In this document: piece after piece, positions 10,878-25,159 of the stretch | Layout of the letters: each line of letters opens with the position of its first letter | Position numbering within the stretch: the first letter of the stretch is position 1 | NCBI GenBank assembly: GCA_011800155.1 | Contig: CM022373.1 | Span: 1,488,001-1,552,000 of the forward strand | Reading direction: 5' to 3' | Source: Flammulina velutipes | Lineage: Eukaryota > Basidiomycota > Agaricomycetes > Agaricales > Physalacriaceae | DNA length: 64,000 nucleotides | Program-made: the position numbers and the translations under genes | The notes under the pieces: model-generated | What the model was told of the DNA's origin: nothing | What the model saw: only the letters and a program-made list of their open reading frames with translations | Database searches by the model: none

Positions 10878-12662
10878 TCAATATAAAACAGCCATTTCTG
10901 CAGAAACCACTGCAAGACCAACTCCGGTCATGACCAAAAGGGGGAAGACGTTCCAAAAGGCGAAAGTCCTCTGGGTGATGGTGATACCCTTCTGCTTGAG
11001 AATGGTCGTCCACAGAAGGCCGGCGAGGCTAGCAGAGAAAGTGAAACTGACTGCACCGATGTTGCTCGCGACGGCCAAGGCAATTCCCGCCGCACGGGTG
11101 CTATCAGCAGGAAAGTCAGGTGCCGCACGCACGACTTTGGTTAGCAGAATGGTGGCGCCGATGTTAGTGCCGGAGATGTTGCAGAGGATGACGCCGAGGA
11201 CGCCTATGAGCCAAATGGACGGATGAACTGCCCGTCCCGAGGCGCGGACGAGCCAAAGGGCAAACACATCGATCCAGCCTTGATGTGCCAGGGCTTCGAT
11301 GAGAATGAATTGCGAGAAAGCGAAGGGGACAAGGGCGAATGGGAGCCGGGGAAGTGCGGTGAAGATCGTCGGGAAATGGCGAGAAAGTTTCTTGTGGGCG
11401 TTTTGGAGGTAGACTCGTTGTTTCGGAAACAGGGGAGGCGAATCGATGGGAGATTGTGTTTCTCCGGAAGATCTAGAAGGAGGCGCGTTGCTAGCACCGT
11501 TCGTAGTGGTCCTGTTGACCAATGTCGGGTCGCCCGAAGTAAAAGTGGTGTTCCTTTCCACCATCTCTGTCGGCGGTACTGACATTGCCCTCCTGAACTC
11601 TGAGAGCATACGGTCATCCTGGGGATCATCCTCATCCTCAGTCGGTCCGTCTTCGCGGGCCTTTTCTGTCGATGCGACGTGTTTTCTGTAGCGGTAATGA
11701 TCCCATGTTAGGTCAAACAAAAATTTGGCGCCCGCAAACGGTAGACTGATCTTCCACACGTCGACGTCGAAAAAGCTGACAACAATGATCACCACCAAAC
11801 AAGTCCCCAACAAGAGACTGCCGATCAGAGCTCCGAATGGATCTCGGAGAACGCCACGGACGCTGAGTTTCCCGACCGGGGTCAATCGTCGAGGGATATG
11901 TTTTTGATCTCTGAATTGGAGCGCGAGGGCGATGAAACCAAAGATGCTACATGCCAGAAATGGAAGGATGGTGTACGCGGTAAACGCTGCATTGATGATC
12001 GAGAAGCCCTCGCAGATAACGACATTTGTGGGATTGCCAACAAAGAGCACCATGCTCGCTGTGTTGGCAGCCAGGAACTCCGACATGAGCCACGGTACCG
12101 GCTCTAGTCCGGTTGCTGAAGTGTAGTACACCAGGAATACAGTTCCGGAGAGTATAACCGGGTCGTTCCCAAGTACGACGCTGAGGACGGTCAACAACAC
12201 GTAGAAGTATGTGTACAGCTTCCATCCATTCGTCCCGCCTTTGTTGCTGACCCAAAATGCAGCAGCTTGGAGAACGCCAGTAATGTCGAGAGTAATCGCC
12301 ATATAGGCCAAGCTGACGAATAGGATGAGGATGTTGTACGGCTTGACTTCATCTTTGGAAAAGGTCAGCCACAGCATATGCATAGCAAGATGCCTGTACC
12401 TCCAACGATGCCATCACGAATCTAGTTGGCGTCAGTTTGGAAAGGTTATGCCTGTGAACTAAAGGGAATATACCTGCTGCGGTCCTAGACATTGCGATGC
12501 CCATAGAATGGCTATTGCAGCAATGGGGGCGGTGGTGAGATTTATAGGAACACGCCTCCGTCCAATGTAAGGCAAGCGAATTGGAAACGAGACTGGGTGG
12601 ATCACGAAGACAATTGACAGAAAGAAAATGACCAGAGTAACGATAGAGAAACGTGTTATCAT
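10878..12662 (-). CDS. ArsB/NhaD-type (IT superfamily) membrane transporter
   Basis: Three exons on the complement: 12474-12662, 12400-12421 (22 nt), 10878-12346; 559 aa. The N-terminus is a membrane segment, followed by YNILILFVSLAYMAITLDITG, an NDPVILSGT motif and GNPTNVVICEGF, which resemble the two pseudo-symmetric halves of ArsB/NhaD-like carriers; the second half repeats the theme with CNISGTNIGATILLTKVV. A hydrophilic loop of about 130 residues separates the halves. Members export arsenite or exchange sodium, sulfate or dicarboxylates; the substrate is not readable. No arsenate reductase or ars regulator gene is nearby, so arsenite export is only one option. Confidence 0.8.
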
Positions 12663-13005
12663 GGTTGAAGAATAGAGCCGCAGCCGCGGCGCACTCTTCG
12701 ACCAGCTTAATTAATTGGAGCCCATGAGATCATGAACGTTGGAATCAAAAATCGCGATCACGCACTCTTTGTCTCTAACCACCACCACGCGAAATGGCAA
12801 TGACTCTTCAGCGTCTAGATCCCTTACAAGCTCAGCGCTACGACGGAGAAAGAAGAAAACTTCAATTGCGAATAGAGCGGCAAACTATCCACTTGTTTGA
12901 CATCAATCAGTCATCAGACGTCCACATTGTCGGACACATTTAAACATACGCGCCTATACTCCAGCTAGCAGTGGCACCATCAGTCAAGCTCTCCTCTGTT
13001 CCACC
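12663..13005. promoter_or_regulatory. Divergent upstream region of the transporter and CorA-like genes
   Basis: These 343 bp lie between two opposite start codons. The sequence is mixed, with a palindromic TTAATTAA near 12706-12715 and no clear TATA box. Confidence 0.45.
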
Positions 13006-15391
13006 ATGTCAATGCGCGCCAGAAATCGTCGCCTACGTGGCGATTTTCCTTTTGATCCCTCTCCAAAGAACCGCGAGTACCAACGACCACCACCTCCCTC
13101 ACACCGACACAGCGGTCCCAGCGCTCCCTGGTGAGTTCATTCTCCTTATATTTACCGAAAGCTCCTCTCTAACTTCTTCAGGCCTTGGATTAATCTGACC
13201 GACGGTTGGCCACGATCTTTCCTTCTTGTCCGATAATCTAATAGCTCAGACCTGACCTCAGAAACTGATCCTTATCAATTGGCAACAACGCTCCCGCCAA
13301 TACCGGAGGCATGCGACCATTCCGAATGCGAAGGGAAATGTTGGCAGAATTACCCGCAATCTCGTTTTCCGAACTGGACGCCTTCTCAAGTCAAACGAAG
13401 TCGGATCTCCAGCGCTATTCATGACTACGACAAAAACACTACAAGCATTATCTACGTTCTCGACGTAAATCACCACGGATTGTTCATCAATGTTGAGCAC
13501 ACGCAAGTCGCGGAACAGCAAAAAGACAGGTTTTGGAACACGCTCGTCTCCACTCATGTAGGTGCCTTTGTGCCCTTTCTATCACCTCGACTCTCACGCA
13601 TGAGCCCAGAGGCCACCAAATACGCGTGCCCGCGTTCTATTTGTCGAAAATATGTCTGGTCCTGTTCTGCAAATGCTCGGGGCCAAATATAACATCGAGC
13701 CGTTTTTCTTCTCCTCATCATTGTCGTGGATTCCCTCGCGATTTCAAGAGGAGGTCCGTCCCGGGAGGGGAGACCGTTCGTACATATTCTTTCCCGCCAC
13801 ATCCAAGCTGATTTCCACCTAGACATCACTGTTACACTAATGTTCTTGCGACCAGTCGATAATGATATCCTTCAAGATGGAAAATTCACTCCTCATAGCA
13901 GCTCGACGTCACTCACAGCTCAGAGCTCTAGACGTGGTAGGCAGCTTAGCGTACTCGGCCTGACTATGGTTTCTCATCTAGAATCAGAATTTTTCCAGGC
14001 GATCAACACCCAACAACCTCTTGAATTGTACTCATGTAAGTCAACTTGCTCTATGTACTTCTAAACATGACGGTGACATGAATTACAGCCGACACCAATA
14101 TTGGGTGTTCCCTGGTCTTGGATTTACTGGCAATTCACTTGGTTCGCAACACAGAAGGAAACACAATGATATCGTACCACGACAAACTTAATGAGGCGAC
14201 ATCGGCACAGTATCTACACGAGCGCCTTCTTTACGCGGGTAGGTGGCTACGATCCTGCCCGCGAATGGTTTACTCATGGCGTTGATACCAGGGCAGAGCG
14301 TGTATTGGCAGAACATCCTTCAGCGCTCGCAGGACCCAACCTTTCTACTACTTCTCGTTATCTGGCACGCCATGTATGCCTGGGACGAGTCGTTGGAGAT
14401 CTTGTATAACCATATATGCTCCTTGGAAACACAGGTTCTTTCGACCTCCAACATCACCATTACACGGGAGCTGCATCTCATCCGAGCACATCTCCTACAT
14501 TACGCGTCTCTTTTAGGTGACCTGAAGAAGACAGTCGTGTTCATTCTAGACACCGAGAATCCTGCAATGGAGGTGTATCCTGAGGCTGAAAGGCAGTTGA
14601 GCAGGCTACTATTGGTCAAGGAATGCAATAACCTCCTGTTGGAGACCGATAGGTTGGAGTCGAGTCGGCAGATGCAGGATAAGCGGCTAAAGAACGTCAT
14701 GAATTTGGTGGGTTGCCAGCCGGAGTTGAATGTTTGTGTGCAAACTTATTGACGGAATTTACAGGTGTTCAGCAGCGTGAATATCGGAGATAGTAGGCGA
14801 ATGCAGGAGCTAACAGAGGCTGCTGTTCGGGATAGTGCTGGTGAGTAACTCGAAACATAGAAGACGATTCGAAACTAAATGATCACAGCGGTCGGTCTTT
14901 CTTGCTTTCCCGTGGAACAATACATCTAAGGGCTGCAATTAGATGAAGCAAATCGCGTATCTCACCATGGTCTTCCTTCCGGCTTCATTTGTCGCTGTAA
15001 GTCGCGTACGGCGTCACTGTCGGAGTCTGACTTATTTGATCGCAGGCAGTATTTGGAATGAACGTGAAAGAGATATCTCCGGACACTAAAGGATCCCTTC
15101 CTCACTATGTAGAGACTGCTCTTCCTCTGACGTGCCTAACAATTTGGATCATCATGGCCTTCCAGGTAGGTGTTTTTGGAAATCATTCTTAGATCTATCT
15201 CTCACAGGCATTTATAGAGCAAGTATATGTTCCGGAAACAAACAACATTTTGGAGCCGACTTGCTTGGCCGTGGTTGCTAGTTAAAAGGATATTTGTGAA
15301 AGACGATCATGCGCGGAACGAAGATCTCTCTGCCAGCTTCGAGATGAAGGTACCGCATAACAGTCTGAGTACATTCACCTCAAGGTTGTGA
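13006..15391 (+). CDS. CorA-like membrane protein (basidiomycete family)
   Basis: Twelve exons: 13006-13130, 13182-13204, 13262-13557, 13610-13775, 13823-14035, 14089-14238, 14292-14707, 14765-14840, 14889-14890, 14943-14996, 15046-15165, 15218-15391; 604 aa. A cytosolic domain with LQMLGAKYNIEPFFFSSSL and SWIPSRFQEEVRPG precedes a long helical stretch (LIRAHLLHYASLL, RMQELTEAAVRDSA) and two C-terminal membrane segments; the first ends in the CorA-type signature GMNV, a variant of GMN. CorA proteins move magnesium or other divalent cations; transport here is inferred. Joining exon 8 to exon 10 in frame needs a 2-nt exon. The 3' end is uncertain: a donor at 15351 could extend the protein. Confidence 0.82.
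14889..14890 (+). other. Two-nucleotide microexon of the CorA-like gene
   Basis: The bases CG are flanked by an acceptor (gatcacag) and a donor (gtcggt). The introns on either side, 14841-14888 and 14891-14942, are 48 and 52 nt, the normal size here. With CG included the frame reads RDSA-A-MKQIAYL, as expected for the family; without it the frame breaks. Confidence 0.6.
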
Positions 15392-15775
15392 TGTGTTGTA
15401 GACTCCATGTACTTATCGTCTAATTATTCGTTATCTACTTTGTACGCTCCCCACTTGCTTGTCATCCAAGAAAGCCCGGTGCCCATTGAGTGGATCGAGT
15501 CCAACACGTGTAGGGAGGATGGTATATAGACAGGCATGAGGACTGCGGCAGCAATCCGTTCAATTTCCCCGATGTCTGACACTGCTGCAGCAATGGTGAG
15601 CCTAGTGGTTATTTTCCCTCCCGTTTACCGTGTACATACGAGGCTGTAGCGACGATTCAACAACTACTTTAGGCAATCACCGGTAGGTGGCGTGGCAAAC
15701 ATTGCCCAACAACAGACTTCGTATTTCCAAAACCACTACAGCCCACCACCGCGTCCTCCGACGTCCAACTCGACA
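15392..15775. promoter_or_regulatory. Upstream region of the clathrin heavy chain gene
   Basis: A 384-bp stretch. A short open frame starting with ATG at about 15572 and a following intron-like segment suggest a spliced 5' leader, but they do not join in frame to the clathrin coding sequence. Confidence 0.4.
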
Positions 15776-18700
15776 ATGGCTGCCGTGGATATCTCAAAAC
15801 CAATTGCCTTCTGCGAGCATGTACAACTATCCAGCCTCGGCGTGCAGCCAGCGTCGATATCTTTCCAGGTAGGCGTCCACGTACTGCGCATATAACAATA
15901 TGGCTGACGTCGCGTTGCTGTTTCCTTCGAACAGGTATTTTACAGATTTCTTGCTATTTTCGCTCAACTTCTCACACAACGACGGCGTAGACGCTCACTC
16001 TAGAGTCTGACCACTTCATTTGCGTGCGGGAGAAAGTCGGCGAGCAGAATCAGGTTGTCATTATCGACCTCTCCGACGCAAACAATGTCCTCCGCCGGCC
16101 CATATCAGCAGATTCCGCTATAATGCACCCTCATTCGAAGATCCTGGCGTTGAAAGGTGCGTCGTGCTCGATTGTTTTCCTGAGCGCACTTCCGACACGT
16201 CTGCTGTAGCCGGGCGCACGCTCCAAATCTTCAACATTGAGACCAAGCAAAAGGTCAAATCTCACGTTAGCAACGAAGACGTCGTCTACTGGACATGGAT
16301 AAGCGACACCACCATTGGTATCGTCACCGACTCGGCGGTGCAGCATTGGACTATTTCCGACCAGACTTCGCCTCCTCAAAAGATATTCGACCGCCACGCG
16401 ACATTGGCAGGAACTCAGATCATCAACTACCGTGCAACGCCCGACGAGAAATGGCTGGTCCTCATTGGAATCTCCGGAAATGCGACCAACCCCTCCGCAT
16501 TCAAAGTCAAGGGATCGATGCAGCTATACAGTCGGGAGCGAGGCGTCAGTCAGCCAATCGAAGGACACGCTGCCGCATTTGCCGAGGTCAAATTGGACGG
16601 CCACCAGAAGCCCACCAAGCTCTTTTCCTTCGCCGTCCGTACCGCGCAGGGAGCCAAGGTACGCAGCCTTCGCACAATCTCTTCCTGAGTCTGACTCCCC
16701 AATAGCTGCATGTAGTGGAAATCGACCACCAAGCGCCCGACCCACCATTTGTGAAGAAGGCTGTTGATGTCTATTTCCCTCCAGAGGCGACCAATGATTT
16801 CCCTGTCGCCATGCAAGTCTCCAAGAAGCATGGCGTCGTGTACCTGGTCACAAAGTACGGCTTCATCCACTTGTACGATCTCGAGTCTGGCGCTTGCATC
16901 TACATGAACCGCATATCTGGGGAGACCATCTTCGTCACCGCAGAGCATGAGGCTACAAACGGTATCATTGGTATCAACAAGAAGGGCCAGGTTCTCAGTG
17001 TCAACGTCGACGAGCAGACAATGATTCCGTACATCTTGACAACACTGAACAACACTGAGCTTGCCTTCAAGCTGGCAAGTCGCGGAAATCTGCCCGGAGC
17101 AGACGACCTGTACGTCAAGCAATACCAACAACTTTTCCAATCTGGCCAGTACGGAGAAGCCGCTAAAATTGCTGCGACCTCTCCACGGGTACGCTAGAAA
17201 GATTACATTGTCTTTTCATTGCTCATCGTTATATAGGGCATTCTGCGTACCGCTCAAGTAATCGAATCGTTCAAGACCGCTCCTGCACCACCTGGCGGTT
17301 TGTCTCCCATCCTACAGTACTTCGGTATTCTCTTGGAGAAGGGAGACCTGAACCACATGGAATCTCTTGAGCTTGCTCGTCCCGTCCTCCAACAAGGCCG
17401 CAAGCAGCTGCTCGAAAAGTGGTTGAAGGAGAACAAGTTGACGTGCAGTGAAGAGTTGGGAGACATCGTTCGCCTTCATGATATGACACTGGCTCTCAGC
17501 GTCTACTTGCGGGCCAACGTCCCCAACAAGGTCATCGCATGTTTCGCAGAGACCGGTCAAGTGGACAAGATCATCTTGTATGCAAAGAAGGTTGGATACT
17601 CGCCAGACTACACGGCTCTGCTACAACACGTTATGCGGTCTAGCCCTGAGAAGGGTGCCGAGTTTGCTAGCGCCTTGGTGAACGATGAGATGGGTCCCCT
17701 TGTCGATGTTGAGAGGGTACGTTCCTGCCTTAGCTGCCCCAACGTTATCTGACATGTTTCCAGGTTGTCGATATTTTCATGTCGCAAAACATGATTCAAC
17801 CTGCCACGTCCTTCCTGTTGGACGCGTTGAAGGATAACAAGCCCGAGCAGGGCCCGCTCCAGACGCGTTTGCTAGAGCTCAACTTGGTCCACGCCCCTCA
17901 GGTCGCTGACGCTATTCTTGGGAATGAGATGTTCTCCCACTATGATCGTCCAAGAATTGCCAATCTTTGCGAGAAGGCAGGACTTCTCCAGAGGGTAGGC
18001 TCTTTATTGTACTTTGGATATCAACTTAATTTTTTGCCAGGCTCTCGAGCATTACGAGGATCTGGCGGATATCAAACGCGCCATTGTACATACCACTGCT
18101 GTGCAGCCTGATGTGAGTATTCTTCCTCTATCAAATGTAGTCACAACTGACGAGACAATCTACAGTGGTTGGTCGGTTACTTCAGCCGCCTCACCACCGA
18201 GCAATCGATGGCATGCCTTCAAGAAATGCTTCGTGTCAATATCCGCCAAAACCTGCAGCTCGTCATCCAGATCGCAACCAAATATTCGGATATCCTAGGA
18301 CCCGTTCAACTCATTGAGATGTTCGAATCCTTCAAGACTTTCGAAGGTAAGCCATGATAGTTCTTGGTATCTCACAATTATTGACGAATGGACAGGTTTA
18401 TACTACTACCTGGGTTCTATCGTCAACTTGAGCACCGATCCCGAGGTCCACTTCAAGTACATCCAAGCGGCTACCCGAACTGGTCAGATTCGCGAGGTTG
18501 AACGTATCTGTCGCGAGAGCAATTATTACCCAGCCGAGAAGGTCAAGAACTTCTTGAAAGAGGCCAAACTCAGCGACCAACTACCTTTGATCATCGTTTG
18601 CGACCGCTTCGACTACGTCCACGATCTCGTGCTTTACCTTTACCAGAATGGTTTGGTGAAGTTTATCGAGGTGTACGTGCAACGCGTCAATGCCGTGCGG

Positions 18701-21700
18701 ACTCCTCAAGTCATCGGTGGTCTGTTGGATGTGGATTGTGATGAGACGACTATCAAAGGATTACTGGCATCCGTCACCGGCAACTTCCCCATTGACGAGC
18801 TGGTCAGCGAAGTGGAGCAACGCAATCGCCTCAAGCTTATCTTGCCATGGCTGGAAGCTCGTGTTCAGAGTGGCAGCCAGGATTCCGCGGTTTTCAACGC
18901 GATGGCCAAGATCTACATCGATAGCAACAATAATCCGGAGGCTTTCTTGAAGGAGAACAACGTATGCATCAATCCTTCTACTTGTTTGAGCTTGTCTTGA
19001 CTTGTCGTTCTAGCTGTACGAACCTCTGGTCGTCGGAAAATTCTGCGAGAAGAGAGATCCATACCTGGCTTACATTGCCTATGCCAAAGGCTTTTGTGAT
19101 GAGGAGTTGGTTGCGATCACGAACGAGAATTCCATGTTCAAACAGCAAGCCCGCTACTTAGTCAAACGCCGCGAGCTCGACCTTTGGGCTCAAGTACTTG
19201 TCCCCGAAAACACATACCGCCGTCAATTGATAGATCAAGTACGTTCGGAGGTTTCAATGAAGCCCACGACTAATACTGTTACAGATCGTCGCTACCGCCA
19301 TTCCAGAATGCACGGATCCGGACGACGTTTCGATCACAGTCAAGGCCTTCCTCTCTGCCGATCTCCCTATCGAGTTAATTGAGCTACTGGAGAAGATCAT
19401 CATTGAGAAATCTCCGTTCAGCGACAACAAGAACCTGCAGAACCTTCTGCTTCTTACCGCCATCCGCGCGGACAAAGGAAAGGTCGTCGGGTACATCAAC
19501 AAGCTGGAGAACTACGATGCCGGTGACATTGCCAAGATTGCGACTGACCATGGTCTATTCGAGGAGGCGTTCACGATCTACAAGAAGTATGAGCAACACG
19601 CTATGGCTATGAACGTTCTCGTGGAACACATCGTTTCGATTGATCGTGGTCTCGAGTACGCCAACAAAGTCAACCGACCGGATGTCTGGAGCAGACTTGC
19701 TAAGGCGCAGCTTGACGGCTTACGCATCAAAGACTCAATCGGTATGTCTTTCCGCCTGCACAGCGTAATCGAAGTTAACGTACCATCACAGATTCGTACA
19801 TCAAGGCGGCGGACCCTTCCAACTTCGCAGAGGTTATCGAGATCTCCAACCGTGCTGGAAAGCATGATGATCTTGTTCGTTACCTGCAAATGTCCCGCAA
19901 GTCTCTGCGAGAACCGAAAATCGACACGGAGCTGGCTTATGCTTATGCCAAAACGGATCGTTTACATGATATGGAAGACTTCCTGGGTATGACCAACGTT
20001 GCTGATATCCTGGAGGTCGGAGAGAAGTGTTTCGAGGATGAGCTCTATCAAGCCGCCAAACTCTTGTTCACCAGCATATCGAATTGGGCCCGACTTGCGA
20101 CCACTCTCATCTACCTCGGTGAAAACCAGGCTGCCGTCGAAAGTGCTAGGAAGGCGGGTAACACACAGTAAGTTCTTTGACCGGTATCTGAACTATCTCT
20201 GACATTCTGAAAGGGTTTGGAAACAAGTGCACGCCGCGTGTATTGAGAAGAACGAGTTCCGCCTTGCACAAATCTGTGGTCTCAACATCATCGTCCATGC
20301 AGAGGAGTTGCAAGCTCTCATCAAGATGTACGAGAATCGCGGTCACTTCGAGGAGATCATCAACCTCTTGGAGGCAGGATTGAGCTTGGAGCGCGCACAC
20401 ATGGGTATCTTCACGGAGCTTTCCATTCTGCTCAGCAAATACAAGCCTGCTAAACGTGCGTATTTGGCCTTAGCGTTGTTGTTGTCTGTCCTAACACCTC
20501 TACAGTCATGGAACATCTCAAGCTTTTCGTCTCTCGCATCAACATCCCCAAAGTCATCAAAGCCACTGAGAAAGCACATCTCTGGCCTGAACTCGTCTTC
20601 CTCTACATCAAATACGACGAATTCGTGAGTACCTTTCCATACCAAAACGGAATGCAGACACTTAACATTGCTTTAGGACAATGCTGCCCTCGCTATGATC
20701 GAGCGTTCGGCCGATGCATGGGAACACAACCAGTTCAAAGATGTTATTGTCCGCTCTGCAAATATCGAGATGTATGTGCTATCTGCTCCTTCCATGTGCA
20801 ATTCTTTTAATCGTTTCCCAGCTACTACAAATCATTGTCCTTCTACCTCACTGAGCAGCCAACTCTCTTGACTGATCTACTCTCGGTGCTCATTCCTCGT
20901 ATCGATCATGCTCGAGTCGTTCGGATGTTCCGTGAATTCGACCACATACCTCTCATCCGGTCATATCTGATTGCTGTTCAACACGTGAGTCCTTCCGTAC
21001 TACATTTCTACAGCCGCTGACAACGATGACAGCTCAATATTGAAGCCGTCAACGAAGCGTACAACGACCTCTTGATCGAGGAGGAAGATTATGAGACACT
21101 TCGGGATTCTATTGACAGTTTCGACAATTTCAGCAACATTGAACTGGCCAAGCGCTTGGAGAAGCATGAACTGCTCGAGTTCCGGAGACTTGCTGCCCAC
21201 CTTTACAAGAAGAACGGTCGCTGGGAAGAATCTCTGTCGCTTTCGAAGCAAGACAAGCTGTACAAGGATGCGATGGTCACTGCTGCTACGTCTGCTTCTA
21301 CAGAGGTAGCGGAGGACCTCCTTACCTACTTCGTGGACATTGGCAACAAGGAATGCTTCGCATCGATGCTCTTCATATGTTTCGATCTTCTTCGTTCCGA
21401 CATAGTCGAGGAGCTTTCGTGGCAACACGCTCTCAACGACTTCTTCATGCCGTACAAGATCCAGAACCAACGCACCCTTGTCGAGAAGGTAACGTGCCAT
21501 GGCAATTGCAAGTGTTGGATGCTAATCGTTCGCTACAGTTGGCACAACTCGAAAAGGAAGTCAAGGAGCGAGCGAAGAAGGAGGTGCAGAAGGAGCAGGC
21601 CGAGGCAGACGCACCAATGATCAATCCCGGCACTCTACTTCTAACCAACGGGTATGTCAAAATTTTCTTTTCCTTGTGGTCTCAGGCTCATTGCGTTGCA

Positions 21701-21768
21701 GGTATGGTGGCCAAGCACCTCCTCCAGTGATAAATGGTTTACATCCTGCGATGACTGGCTTCTATTGA
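15776..21768 (+). CDS. CHC1: Clathrin heavy chain
   Basis: Nineteen exons: 15776-15868, 15991-16156, 16210-16658, 16706-17188, 17237-17716, 17764-17994, 18041-18112, 18166-18346, 18396-18961, 19014-19238, 19285-19741, 19792-20167, 20214-20455, 20506-20624, 20677-20771, 20822-20984, 21033-21488, 21539-21651, 21702-21768; 1677 aa, the normal length for the family, with no break. The start [15 protein letters not shown] leads into the N-terminal beta-propeller ([20 protein letters not shown]), then the alpha-solenoid leg of clathrin repeats and a short Gly/Pro-rich tail (GGQAPPP). Three heavy chains form the triskelion that coats vesicles at the plasma membrane, trans-Golgi and endosomes. Sequence conservation is very high throughout. 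Confidence 0.98.
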
Positions 21769-22089
21769 TTGTGGACTCTCGTTACTCGTACATACATACA
21801 TTCATCGTGGATATTGCTTTTATGTTCTTCGTTAATTGGATCCTTTTTACCTCTCAAAGACCGCGGGCAACAGTGCATGAACCCAGTGCTTCTACACAAC
21901 TACTTCAGTAAGCTTTTGAGACGAGCAGTGAATATCAGAGAGGGCTGAATTTGAATACACGGTTAAGAAACATTCATTGAGGATTAGGCGTAAATTTTAA
22001 AGGACCATAAAAGTAAACGCGAAAGCGGCGGCGTTGATAGCAAAGTACACAATTGGCAAGGACGACGTAGGGGAAAAGAACACCAGGAA
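21769..22089. other. Intergenic, 321 bp between convergent clathrin and Cdk1 genes
   Basis: AT-rich 3' flanks. No frame or RNA gene is recognised. Confidence 0.5.
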
Positions 22090-23518
<1,429 letters not shown>

Positions 23519-23772
23519 GATGGTGAAGGAGCAGAAACAAGGCTAATTGCGAAAAAGTCCTGACGACGGCAATCAATCAGCCGAATTCAGTCCATACCGT
23601 CGGACTAGCAATATGCTTGTAACCGCGTTTCCATTAATGATTGTATCTTTACAGAAAGCAACAAATACACGATAGATGAGGTGTGCTATATTGTAAGGTA
23701 TGGTGGATGTATGAAAGCAGATGCAAGCAGAAAACGGGTATAATAACCATTGGCAAGGGATCCATGCGAGCG

Positions 23773-24908
23773 TCACATTACGATGCAAGGATCCCTCGAA
23801 CCTCTTGCCCTCGTACTCAATGACACACGCGCGGCCTCGTAAAAGACTTCGGCAACTCCGCGGTTATGTTTCGAACTACATTCTGTATGACAGGTCTCTC
23901 AGTCTCGTGCTTGGAACCGAGTATACACACACACACATACCAAGATACCGTGACGCTCGTATCCGTCGAGCGACTGAAAGGCCTTCTTCGTACTCCACGG
24001 GATGAGTACCGTACCGCATTAGACGGTCCTTCACCGCCTGGTCATCTCGAAGGTCGCACTTTAGAGCTAATGCATGGTCAGCGGCAGCATGTACACGAGG
24101 ATACCACACGGACCAACGAGGACGAGCTGAAAGCCAATGAGTTGCGCGTATCACCAGACACAACTGACATACCTTTACGCCTGGACAGTATTCTAGAATT
24201 TCATCTAGCCACTTGAGTGCACGGGTAAGCGCCGTGTAACGCACCACCAATCAAACGATAGACGTGCCTTGGATTCAACGTTTTCCAGCGAGACCGGATT
24301 GTCCACCTGTTCAAATGATTCTGTTGAAAGGCGAAGATGGGGTCGATGATGAAGAAGGACCCACAGAGAAACATATCATGATAACGTGTGTTTCTGCGTA
24401 TGACAAAGATCGTAGTCTGTCGAATTCTTCCTGGCCTATGTATTGTTGAGTCAAAGGGTGAAGGAGCGGAGATGGAACGCACCAGCTGTATCCCAAAGGC
24501 TAAGTTCAACTAGTTGGTCGTCGACGAGTAGGTCATGCACGTAGTTTTCAAAGACGGTCGGTTCACTGGATGCAGATGAGCTTTTCAGCCTTTGGGAGGG
24601 TGTACACATACTAGACTTGGGTGAAGAAACCCCTCGTAAACACATTCAGCAGCGACGTTTTGCCTGAAAAGTTTGTGAATAAGCTCGAACATGGATGAGG
24701 ACAACCCACCACAAGCACCATCACCGCATACTGACGACAAGCATGTCCCAGTCAACCAAAGCCAATCACTTTCCAACTGATTTGCTCACCAACCACTTTC
24801 CTTTGTATCTGGGTATTGTGTTCAATTCGCTGCTCCCCGTATATGTTTACTGCAACGCACCGGTCGACGACCAAATGAATGCCCTTTTGACGAACCGCAG
24901 ATTGACAT
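23773..24908 (-). CDS. RHO3: Rho-family small GTPase, Rho3 type
   Basis: Eleven exons on the complement: 24861-24908, 24790-24808, 24710-24730, 24612-24663, 24483-24565, 24365-24435, 24268-24306, 24173-24211, 24114-24126 (13 nt), 23941-24066, 23773-23882; 206 aa. The P-loop is CGDGACGKTS, switch I has [12 protein letters not shown], switch [18 protein letters not shown], and the base-binding part is ALKCDL; it ends in the prenylation box CIVM. The N-terminal leader MSICGSSKG and [19 protein letters not shown] are Rho3-like. Rho3 controls polarised exocytosis and actin at the tip of growing cells. Intron 24212-24267 needs a GC donor. A TG repeat lies in the last intron. Confidence 0.93.
24212..24267 (-). 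other. GC-AG intron in RHO3
   Basis: The exon ends AAG (Lys) and the intron starts gcacgt; the acceptor is actcaag. It joins NVESK to [11 protein letters not shown] in phase 0. The GT four bases inside would bring a stop codon. Confidence 0.65.
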
Positions 24909-25159
24909 GAAACCTATTGGCCTATTGAAGAGGGTAAACGAGAGAATACGAGGACTAGAGGTTGATGGTAATTGGTAAAGAGGTGGCCAGAGTCCCACAT
25001 GACCGGACCGAGTTACCGTGGGCCAGCCTATGAACAAGATTGGGTAGAGCTCATATGTATATGTGTACTGTTACATTCAGCAGCCGTGAACGCTACATTG
25101 AAACTATTGTAAACTGATCTCAGAGAACCATTCCCACAGTCGGCATTTTCCTTCGTCCT

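Noticed and set aside
10878..12662. Arsenic-resistance cluster
   Set aside because: Only the ArsB-like carrier is present; no arsenate reductase, methyltransferase or ars regulator is nearby.
15572..15760. Upstream ATG exon (MSDTAAAM) as the start of clathrin heavy chain
   Set aside because: It does not join in frame to [11 protein letters not shown] 15776 gives the expected N-terminus. It may be a 5' leader.
23924..23940. AC/TG dinucleotide run in the last RHO3 intron
   Set aside because: Short simple repeat overlapping the donor side of the intron; no special function is indicated.
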